Positions 17,919 through 24,523 of a stretch of DNA of 64,000 nt are shown piece by piece. Below the pieces are notes generated by a model. The model worked only from the letters and a program-made list of their open reading frames with translations, made no database searches and was not told the origin of the DNA. Every line of letters begins with the position of its first letter. Positions within the stretch are counted from its first letter, which is position 1. The stretch comes from Parabacteroides faecis. Its GTDB lineage: Bacteria > Bacteroidota > Bacteroidia > Bacteroidales > Tannerellaceae. Position numbers and translations under genes: made by a program. The stretch spans positions 1-64,000 of the forward strand of contig NZ_BMPB01000019.1 in the NCBI RefSeq assembly GCF_014647375.1. Reading direction: 5' to 3'.

Positions 17919-19259
17919 TCAGGCTACGGTGATGGCATTCTGCGGAACGGCTTCAAGTGTCTCTTCCCTGGCGGCTGTCACACCTGTCTCCTTACGGAAA
18001 CGCTGGTGCAAATATACAAAAGAACAGGCGAAAGTGATACAGCAAAAGATGCCTACATAACCTGCAAGTTGGTTATAAAACAGTGCCCAATCGATATTGG
18101 GATTGAAAAATTCTTTCAGGACAAGTACCACAACAGTTCCGGTATATCCCAGGAAGTCTGTCGTTACGATAAAGAAACCTACATTCCCACGGATCTTGAA
18201 ACAAGCGATAAAGCGGTCGAAAAAGATAGTCTGGAATGTCAGATAGGTTATATACAGGCACAAACTCTGGATGAACAACCATACGATAGGTGAAAGCCGG
18301 AACTGCTGCTGGCCAAAAGAGACGACCGACATCGTAACCATCCCTATCATGATCAGGCCAAACAAGACAGACAGTGCCTTCAAATTATCCTTCACAAAAA
18401 CCATCAGACCGAATATCCCCAGGATAATCAATGTAACGATACTGTCGACCTGTGCGAAAAGCCAAGGTGAATAGGCAGAAACATCTATGATATTCACCAG
18501 AAAGTCTTCCTTAATATCACGCAGAACGACGATAGCGATATTTGCCACGAAAAGCATACTCAAAAAAGGCATATAACTTTTGAAAAGTTCCTTGCGTTGT
18601 CTCCCGTTCAGTGTTTCGCGTTCAGACTTCATGGCAATATCTTCTTTCGTCGGCTTGGGAAGTCTGTTAAGCGCCCACCCCAGTAAAAGCAACAGAGGAA
18701 GTGCCACCGCACCGATCAATGCAGGCATCCAGAACTCGCTGACATGTAAATGATTCATGACATACAATCCGACCGACTTGGCCGTTCCCGAACTGACAAC
18801 CATGCTGACTCCCAACAGGCTCGCCAGAATATCCGTTACCCGGCGTCCTTCTATAAAACTGAAAATAACTCCCCACATACATCCCAGTGAAAGGCCGTTG
18901 AGGAACATAGCAGCCACGTTGAACGGAGTGGAAAGCAATCCGAACAGGATCAGCGACGCTTCCGCCAGCAATACAGATGTCAGGATAAACCTGAACCGCT
19001 CTTCCGCCCTTAGTTCAGAGATCAGTTTGATACCGATAAACTTAGAGATCACATATCCCAATATCTGTGAGATCGTCACTACCACCTTATAATCCAGATC
19101 AAAAAATTCCGCATTCTCGAAAGAAGCAGCGGTGAACGGCTTGCGAAGTGCATACACCAATGAATAAGATAATAAAGCTGCACCTCCCGCCCAAAGGATA
19201 AAAAGGAAATCGGAAAAGCGTTTCCGGGTTGTTTCATTTATCTGCAAAAAGTGATTCAT
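17919..19259 (-). CDS. MFS-like membrane protein (DUF5690-type), candidate phosphonate transporter
   Basis: This 446-aa protein has about 12 membrane segments and looks like a major-facilitator transporter, but with its own signature (YSLVYALRKPFTAASF, then SQILGYVISKFIGIKLISEL). I recall it as the Bacteroidetes family listed as DUF5690, whose function is not assigned. It is the first gene of the phn operon, 46 bp before phnX, and no PhnCDE, PhnS-V or other phosphonate importer is present. It is therefore the best candidate for bringing 2-aminoethylphosphonate across the inner membrane; this is inferred from position only. Confidence 0.8.
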   Translation of the reverse strand: MNHFLQINETTRKRFSDFLFILWAGGAALLSYSLVYALRKPFTAASFENAEFFDLDYKVVVTISQILGYVISKFIGIKLISELRAEERFRFILTSVLLAEASLILFGLLSTPFNVAAMFLNGLSLGCMWGVIFSFIEGRRVTDILASLLGVSMVVSSGTAKSVGLYVMNHLHVSEFWMPALIGAVALPLLLLLGWALNRLPKPTKEDIAMKSERETLNGRQRKELFKSYMPFLSMLFVANIAIVVLRDIKEDFLVNIIDVSAYSPWLFAQVDSIVTLIILGIFGLMVFVKDNLKALSVLFGLIMIGMVTMSVVSFGQQQFRLSPIVWLFIQSLCLYITYLTFQTIFFDRFIACFKIRGNVGFFIVTTDFLGYTGTVVVLVLKEFFNPNIDWALFYNQLAGYVGIFCCITFACSFVYLHQRFRKETGVTAAREETLEAVPQNAITVA

Positions 19260-19286
19260 ATCATGCTGTCATTTTGTTTTCGGCAG

Positions 19287-19294
19287 CAAAATTA
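19287..19294 (-). promoter_or_regulatory. -7 box for the phosphonate operon
   Basis: The minus strand reads TAATTTTG, a full TAnnTTTG match 28 bases before the start at 19259. Pho-box-like repeats lie just upstream over the -33 position. Confidence 0.55.
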
Positions 19295-19303
19295 CCCCGG
19301 TGA

Positions 19304-19321
19304 TATTACAGGAATATTACT
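19304..19321. promoter_or_regulatory. Pho-box-like direct repeat in front of the phosphonate operon
   Basis: TATTACA (19304-19310) and TATTACT (19315-19321) are 7-mers separated by 4 bases, an 11-bp period. They cover the expected -33 region of the operon promoter. The same motif recurs at 19384-19401 and 22723-22751. Confidence 0.5.
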
Positions 19322-19383
19322 GAACGCATGAATCTATATTATTAATATATAACGATATATCAATAAATTATAAAGAAATATTT

Positions 19384-19401
19384 ATGTAACATTCATGTAA
19401 C
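19384..19401. promoter_or_regulatory. Pho-box-like direct repeat between the phn operon and the HTH gene
   Basis: ATGTAAC occurs twice with a 4-base gap (19384-19390 and 19395-19401). On the minus strand this reads GTTACAT, in register with TGTTACA. It lies 53-70 bases before the HTH gene start. Confidence 0.5.
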
Positions 19402-19453
19402 GGAAATGCAACAACCCGGCCGTTATTTTGTACCATATTTAAGAAGATATTAC

Positions 19454-20335
19454 ATGATGAACGATTTTCTGGAACTCTACAAAAGAATCGAATATTTAAG
19501 GAACAGCGGTATAAAAATGAAAGAGATAGCAGACTGGGTGGGAATGGCTCCCAGTGTGTTGTCATCGCTCTACACAACAGTTCTGCCTGCCTATTTTGAA
19601 GGAAGTAAAACGATGCCGCAGGAAGAGGCACTCGATCAGGCGCTGTCGCTGGTCAATAACGTATCCAAACGGCGGCTGCTTTCAGGACTGGAAGAGACCT
19701 TGCAGCGGCTGGATGAACTGGAACCGGCAGAACGGCATACACAAAAAGGAATCCCCTTTGTCGAATCACTTATCGAGGAAATGTCTCTTTCCGCACGCCA
19801 GTTGCCTGATATCTGCGGAGTATATACCAGTTACAGCCTTTCTTCCTCTTCCGATTGTCTGAAATGCGAACCTTATCTGATCGCGTTATCCGACAATAAA
19901 GATCATATCCGTATCGGACGCCTGAATGCTTACGGAGAAGTACAATGGGGCATCGGTGTAAACGGGAATCCCCAGAATCTCTATTGCCTGTTCAGCGAAA
20001 GCCCGGTTCCGCCCCTTATCCTGGTTACACTTTACCTGCAAATTCCCATGTTCAAAAACCCCGGACAGTTACGGGGATTGTACCTTGGACTGGATTACAA
20101 CCGGAATCCGGTTGCCCGCCGGATCGTTCTCATAAAAGAATCGGAAAACACAGATACGGAAGAATTCCTGGCAATGAAAAGCGGCCTGATCGCTAAAGAA
20201 GATTTCACCCCGGAACAGCAGGCTTATTACGATTATACCTGCCAGACCGGCGATTATATCAAAATGTGTACCGTCCCTTCTCTCCGCATGGATGAGAGCG
20301 ACCTGATAAAAGAGAAGAAGATGCTGGCCTTATAA
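19454..20335 (+). CDS. HTH-domain protein of unknown function, divergent from the phn operon
   Basis: This 293-aa protein has an N-terminal helix-turn-helix-like segment (LYKRIEYLRNSGIKMKEIADWVGMAPSVLSSLY, about 6-38), followed by a helical linker and a C-terminal domain of about 170 residues that I do not recognise (KCEPYLIALSDNKDHIRIGRLN). No membrane segment is present. An in-frame ATG at 19406 exists, but the sequence before 19454 looks like untranslated leader. Its divergent position suggests control of, or by, the phosphonate genes. The C-terminal half could bind a ligand, which is only a guess. Confidence 0.7.
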   Translation: MMNDFLELYKRIEYLRNSGIKMKEIADWVGMAPSVLSSLYTTVLPAYFEGSKTMPQEEALDQALSLVNNVSKRRLLSGLEETLQRLDELEPAERHTQKGIPFVESLIEEMSLSARQLPDICGVYTSYSLSSSSDCLKCEPYLIALSDNKDHIRIGRLNAYGEVQWGIGVNGNPQNLYCLFSESPVPPLILVTLYLQIPMFKNPGQLRGLYLGLDYNRNPVARRIVLIKESENTDTEEFLAMKSGLIAKEDFTPEQQAYYDYTCQTGDYIKMCTVPSLRMDESDLIKEKKMLAL

Positions 20336-20350
20336 AGCCGGCATCTTCTT
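20315..20350 (+). terminator. Stem-loop spanning the HTH gene stop codon
   Basis: AAGAAGATGCTGGC (20315-20328) pairs with GCCGGCATCTTCTT (20337-20350) with one mismatch; the stop codon lies in the loop and its flank. No long T-run follows, so a second terminator downstream may do the work. Confidence 0.5.
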
Positions 20351-20369
20351 CCGTTATAATTTCAATTAG

Positions 20370-20409
20370 AAAACAGCACCATAAGTCATTTTGACCAAGT
20401 GCTGTTTTT
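20370..20409. terminator. Bidirectional terminator between convergent genes
   Basis: AAAACAGCAC (20370-20379) and GTGCTGTTTT (20399-20408) are perfect complements around a 19-base loop. A-run and T-run flanks let it work for both the HTH gene and the PiT gene. Confidence 0.65.
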
Positions 20410-20414
20410 ACTCC

Positions 20415-22670
20415 TTATTCTTTCTGGAATTTACGGCTAACCTTGATCAGGTTTGCAGTAAATGATACGACATTTTGTGCTTCCTGCACCATATTCAGGT
20501 AAACCATGCTTACCTTAGTACTGCCGCTCTGTCCCTGGATACGTTTCAACTCACCTTTTTTCAGAGCAGTAAGCTGGTTAGTCAAAGCTACAGATTCTGC
20601 AATCACATCATCAAGGCGGTGATAATCGTTCTTTTCGATCATCGAGGCGCAACGTTTCAGATAAACTACAATGCTTTCCGTCATCTTTCCGAAATCTGTT
20701 TTCTGTATTTCACTCAGCGGACTGAAATTATTGTCTACATGTTCCTTACTCGGTTCCGTCAAACGGCGGACACTGAAGATGATCTCACTGGCGAAGTCAT
20801 TTCCCTGATAATAATACAATCCTTTTTCAACTGCTATATCATGTTCCAGATGTGTAACGCCTAACGTTCCGACGCGTTTCACCTGTTTCAGATGAATTTT
20901 TTTCTCTTCCACCTCATTCAGCACTTTACGCAACTCACGGAGGTTCTCATTCATAAAGCCATGGACTGAACGGTCGAGAGCATCTGCCGTAAACAACAAG
21001 ACTGATTGTAACTCTTCACGGCTATGTTCGCGGAACAAAGAAAGAGCTTCGTGACTATCCGTCGTATCACGCAATTTAGCAACAGTCGTATTGACTTCTT
21101 CTTTCAAGGCTTCTTTCTTTAACTTTTTCTTATAGGCAATCTGACTACGGATCAGCATATAAACAGCCAGACCGACCATCGCAGCCATGGCAGCAATACC
21201 ACCGAAATAGATCACTATGGCAACCAGGAAGCAGATAGTAAATGCCGCACCCGCTGTAATAAACCATCCGCCGATAACGGATAACACGCCGGTGATACGG
21301 TAAACCGCACTTTCACGTCCCCAGGCGCGGTCAGCCAACGAACTACCCATTGCCACCATAAATGCCACATAAGTAGTTGAAAGCGGCAATTTCAAAGAAG
21401 TACCCAACGCTATCAGCAGACCCGAAAGTACGACATTGACAGAAGCACGCACAAGGTCAAAGCTGGCTCTATCTTCAAGAATAATCTCATCGTTATTGAA
21501 CCGGCTGTCGATCCAGTCTTTCACTCGTGGAGGAACCACGCTCAGGATAGTGCTGGATGCATTATTACAGGTACGGACCAGCATACGTGCCACCGGAGAT
21601 GTACCGAAACTTTCATTCCCTTCCGACTGACGGGACAGATCGAGTGAGGTTTTAACCACATTGTGTGCTTTCTTGGAAGTTGCCAGGGCAATCACCATGA
21701 CCAGCCCCGATCCTACCAGGAAATACCAGGGTGTCTGTGCCGGAGCAAGCAACGATCCCATCAGGAAGGTATCTGTTGTAGTCGTTCCTCCCTGTGCCAT
21801 CAAATCTATATAAGAAGAGTAACCGACCAAAGGAACACCGATAAAGTTCACCAGGTCATTCCCTGCAAAAGCCAGTGCCAAAGCAAAAGTACCCAGCATG
21901 ACAATGACTTTGAACACATTCACTTTCAACCAGTGAAGGATCTGCATCAAAATGGTGAACAGGATAAAAGCTCCCCATACGACCAGACTCGTATTGCTAT
22001 AAACAAGATCTTTCAAATCTCCGTTCATGAACGAACTTTCCTTCAATCCTTTTATCAGCATAAAATAAAGAATGGAAGTAGCTGCCAGACCGCCGAATAA
22101 GGCTATGAAATATTTCGTATGTTTCTTGTAGTTAAATGTAAAGATAAGACGCGAGAGATACTGTACCACGGTTCCGAAGAAGAAGGCGATCGCCACGGAA
22201 AGGAAGATGGCAAGAATCACAGTAAACGCTTTGTCGGTATTCAGCAGATCCCCGAGTTGCAGAGCCCCGTCCGAATGGGCTATTTTAACCAGAGCAATGG
22301 CTACCGTACCGCCGAGTAATTCGAAAACCAGCGAAACCGTCGTCGAAGTAGGCATCCCCAGCGAATTAAAGATATCGAGCAACACGACATCCGTGAGCAT
22401 AACAGCCAGCAGGATACACATGATCTCGGAGAAAAAGAAGTGTTGCGGCTGATAGATCCCGTGCCGGGCAATATCCATCATACCGTTTGACAAAGAAGCG
22501 CCGACAAAAATACCGATTGCGGCAATTACCATAATAACTTTAAACGATGCGGCCCTCGAACCGATTGCAGAATTCAGGAAGTTTACTGCGTCATTGCTAA
22601 CTCCGACCGACAGGTCGAACACCGCCAGCACAAAGAGGAAAATTACGAGGAACAGATAAAATGTTTCCAT
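20415..22670 (-). CDS. PiT-family inorganic phosphate transporter with C-terminal PhoU-like domain
   Basis: This 751-aa inner-membrane protein carries phosphate into the cell with a cation. The N-terminal half has the PiT repeat (FDLSVGVSNDAVNFLNSAIGSRAASFK, 18-44) and its second copy (LALAFAGNDLVNFIGVPLVGYSS, about 262-284). More membrane segments run to about residue 510. The last 220 residues are soluble and helical (FREHSREELQSVLLFTADALDRSVHGF onward) and resemble PhoU, the usual brake on phosphate uptake, so transporter and regulator are fused. Pho-box-like repeats lie upstream. It sits beside phosphonate-degradation and porin genes. Confidence 0.93.
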   Translation of the reverse strand: METFYLFLVIFLFVLAVFDLSVGVSNDAVNFLNSAIGSRAASFKVIMVIAAIGIFVGASLSNGMMDIARHGIYQPQHFFFSEIMCILLAVMLTDVVLLDIFNSLGMPTSTTVSLVFELLGGTVAIALVKIAHSDGALQLGDLLNTDKAFTVILAIFLSVAIAFFFGTVVQYLSRLIFTFNYKKHTKYFIALFGGLAATSILYFMLIKGLKESSFMNGDLKDLVYSNTSLVVWGAFILFTILMQILHWLKVNVFKVIVMLGTFALALAFAGNDLVNFIGVPLVGYSSYIDLMAQGGTTTTDTFLMGSLLAPAQTPWYFLVGSGLVMVIALATSKKAHNVVKTSLDLSRQSEGNESFGTSPVARMLVRTCNNASSTILSVVPPRVKDWIDSRFNNDEIILEDRASFDLVRASVNVVLSGLLIALGTSLKLPLSTTYVAFMVAMGSSLADRAWGRESAVYRITGVLSVIGGWFITAGAAFTICFLVAIVIYFGGIAAMAAMVGLAVYMLIRSQIAYKKKLKKEALKEEVNTTVAKLRDTTDSHEALSLFREHSREELQSVLLFTADALDRSVHGFMNENLRELRKVLNEVEEKKIHLKQVKRVGTLGVTHLEHDIAVEKGLYYYQGNDFASEIIFSVRRLTEPSKEHVDNNFSPLSEIQKTDFGKMTESIVVYLKRCASMIEKNDYHRLDDVIAESVALTNQLTALKKGELKRIQGQSGSTKVSMVYLNMVQEAQNVVSFTANLIKVSRKFQKE

Positions 22671-22694
22671 AAATGAGTGTTACATATTCGACGA

Positions 22695-22702
22695 CAAAGG
22701 TC
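22695..22702 (-). promoter_or_regulatory. Candidate -7 box for the PiT gene
   Basis: The minus strand reads GACCTTTG, one mismatch from TAnnTTTG, 25 bases before the start at 22670. The Pho-box-like triple repeat begins 20 bases further upstream. Confidence 0.4.
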
Positions 22703-22722
22703 TGAAACAAATATTTCACATG

Positions 22723-22751
22723 TGTTACACGGATATTACAAACATGTTACA
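22723..22751. promoter_or_regulatory. Pho-box-like triple direct repeat upstream of the PiT gene
   Basis: TGTTACA (22723-22729), TATTACA (22734-22740) and TGTTACA (22745-22751) are spaced by exactly 4 bases each, an 11-bp period. A further TGTTACA lies at 22678-22684. This is the architecture of PhoB/PhoP binding sites in other phyla. Confidence 0.6.
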
Positions 22752-23054
22752 ATTGTTAAAAACGCCCTTATTATTAGAACAACACAGAGAAAACACTCGA
22801 AGCTCATATCGCTACCGCAGTAAAAAAATTACGCGAATCGCTCAAACAGGAAAAATAGGCAAGCCACGACTCATTCGGAAATACTCCAAAATCGAAACTA
22901 TTACCACAACCTGGTGTTTTTCCCAAAACTACCGGCAAAGGAAAACGCAATCTGTATCCGACATGAAACCAAAGATAAAGAAAAAGGATGAAATTTGCCT
23001 GCCCTTCAACAGAATTTGCTTGATTTATGAAACAAATCATTCTGACAAATGACA

Positions 23055-23062
23055 TACATTTG
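23055..23062 (+). promoter_or_regulatory. -7 box of the candidate small RNA
   Basis: TACATTTG is a full match to TAnnTTTG. A TTG at 23030-23032 lies 22 bp upstream, a little wider than the usual -33 spacing. Confidence 0.5.
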
Positions 23063-23068
23063 TTATAT

Positions 23069-23155
23069 AAAACTTATTGGGAAATAAGGGGGTCGGTTAA
23101 GTAAGAGAGGGAAAGAACTGGAGTCAAATCCGGACTTTCCCTTTCATTGTTTTTA
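23069..23155 (+). ncRNA. Candidate small RNA with own promoter and terminator
   Basis: A -7 box at 23055-23062 predicts a transcript start near 23069. The transcript would begin with a small hairpin (CTTATT at 23073-23078 and AATAAG at 23083-23088, loop GGGA) and end in a compound hairpin. The outer arms AGGGAAAG (23108-23115) and CTTTCCCT (23135-23142) are perfect, and an inner CTGGA/TCCGG stem is stacked inside. TTCATTGTTTTT follows as a terminator tail. Its length would be about 85 nt, with no sizeable ORF. It lies between phosphate-uptake genes, so a role in phosphate control is possible but unproven. Confidence 0.5.
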
Positions 23156-23289
23156 TATTTATCGTAACCAGAATATTTTTTGTTTATCAATAGGGGTATT
23201 ATCTGAATTTTTGTCTTATTAGTAAAGATGCAAACTCGGTCTATAACCAATATCTTTACAATATCACTTCAATTTTTTCCATTTTTTTC

Positions 23290-23326
23290 GTTCCTTTACA
23301 GTTTCATACTGTAAAGGAACACTTTT
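23290..23326 (+). promoter_or_regulatory. Perfect 13-bp hairpin plus T-run directly before the porin start codon
   Basis: GTTCCTTTACAGT (23290-23302) and ACTGTAAAGGAAC (23308-23320) pair perfectly around a TTCAT loop. They are followed by AC and six T, and then the ATG at 23330. It has the form of an intrinsic terminator or attenuator that would sit in the porin leader. It could also be a dyad operator. Confidence 0.6.
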
Positions 23327-23329
23327 TTC

Positions 23330-24460
23330 ATGAAACAAATAACAACCTTATTTCTTATTCTACTTATTACTATTCCGGTTTTCGCTGTGCCGGACTCTTC
23401 TCCCATTGACTGGAAAGTTTCCGGACGTTTACTCCTGGATGGTGGTGCATATATTCATTCCCCGAAAACGTTACATGCCGGTGCGCATATTTCCGATGTA
23501 CGATTAGCGGCAAAAGTCCGTATCTATTCATACTGGTATACCAAAATAGATGTCGGCTTCGCAAACAATAAGGTAACACTGAAAGATGCCTTTACCGAAT
23601 ATGGAAAAGACGGGAATTATTTTCGTGCCGGTTATATGCTTGGTTATTATAGTATAGACCAATCGACCAGTACGAACGATCTCGTTTTCAACACAGCCTC
23701 CAATGTGGCAGAAACATTCTATCCGGACCGCCGGATCGGTGTATCCTATACCCGCTCCCTTCCTTCCTATTATTTATCTGCAGGTGCATTTTGCGGTGAC
23801 GGACTCAGTTTTTCCGAAACGACCAGGCCCGGTTATAATTTCTCAGGGCGCGCGGTCTGGCGTCCGCTAAACACATCGGAAGTTTTGCTTCATATAGGAG
23901 CGGGAGCCTTATTCAAAGTTCCCGACAAAGATACGGAAACAGGCCTGCAACAAATCCGGTTAAAGAGTAAGGGAGTCACCTACATTCCTTCCCCACGACC
24001 ATTGGACCTGGCGTTCGACCACGTAAAAGATCAGATCCAATCGAATATCGAATGTCTCCTGTTCCGGAAAAAGTGGCTTCTGCAAACAGAGTTCCTCTAT
24101 ACAAAAATCCATCAGAAGGATATCCGCCCTTCTTACTCTGCTCATGGAGGATATATATTGGGAGGATTTCTGCTGAAGGGAAACAAATATGCTTATGATG
24201 CACTGGATGCCGTACCGGTTATGCCACAGGAACCACATTCGATACTTGTAGCCTGTCGTTATAATTATACGAACCTGAATGATTTCAGTAGTCATATTAC
24301 AGGAGGAAGCCAGCACGATCTATCTATCGGCATCAATTATTATTTCAATACATATATTTCCTCCCGCCTGAACTACGCCCATCTCTGGATGGATAAGTAT
24401 TCATTATTAGGCAAATGCGGAATCAATATGATGCAGGTACGGTTGCAGGTACGATTTTAG
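23330..24460 (+). CDS. Phosphate-selective porin O/P-like outer-membrane protein
   Basis: This 376-aa protein has a signal peptide (cleavage near VFAVP, about residue 19) and a beta-barrel body. The N-terminal pattern (VSGRLLLDGGAYI, then ISDVRLAAKVRIYSYWYTKIDVGFANNKVTLKDAFTEY) is that of the OprO/OprP family, and the last residue is Phe, as in many barrels (VRLQVRF). Family members let phosphate or polyphosphate through the outer membrane. The location beside a PiT transporter supports that role here. A strong hairpin separates it from the convergent GH20 gene. Confidence 0.78.
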   Translation: MKQITTLFLILLITIPVFAVPDSSPIDWKVSGRLLLDGGAYIHSPKTLHAGAHISDVRLAAKVRIYSYWYTKIDVGFANNKVTLKDAFTEYGKDGNYFRAGYMLGYYSIDQSTSTNDLVFNTASNVAETFYPDRRIGVSYTRSLPSYYLSAGAFCGDGLSFSETTRPGYNFSGRAVWRPLNTSEVLLHIGAGALFKVPDKDTETGLQQIRLKSKGVTYIPSPRPLDLAFDHVKDQIQSNIECLLFRKKWLLQTEFLYTKIHQKDIRPSYSAHGGYILGGFLLKGNKYAYDALDAVPVMPQEPHSILVACRYNYTNLNDFSSHITGGSQHDLSIGINYYFNTYISSRLNYAHLWMDKYSLLGKCGINMMQVRLQVRF

Positions 24461-24470
24461 CTATCCATGC

Positions 24471-24509
24471 AATGTTTTAGTGTAAAAAGAGCTTTTACAC
24501 TAAAACATT
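24471..24509. terminator. Strong bidirectional terminator (17-bp perfect stem)
   Basis: AATGTTTTAGTGTAAAA (24471-24487) pairs perfectly with TTTTACACTAAAACATT (24493-24509) around a 5-base loop. It lies between the convergent porin and GH20 genes. Confidence 0.75.
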
Positions 24510-24523
24510 ACTTCTTTCATTTA

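Larger units (their letters stand above)
22763..23329. other. Intergenic region between PiT and porin genes
   Basis: About 570 bp with no convincing protein gene. Short frames at 22720-23052 (plus) and 22804-23055 (minus) have no recognisable motifs. The region holds a small-RNA candidate (23069-23155) and a hairpin just before the porin ATG. Confidence 0.55.

Noticed and set aside
22720..23055. Overlapping open frames between PiT and porin genes
   Set aside because: Both strands have a frame of about 100 codons or fewer, neither with recognisable motifs, and the Pho-box repeats lie inside one of them.
23090..23140. T-arm-like stretch suggesting a tRNA
   Set aside because: A GGAGTCAAATCC segment resembles a T-loop, but no acceptor, D or anticodon arms can be formed; the bases belong to a terminator hairpin.
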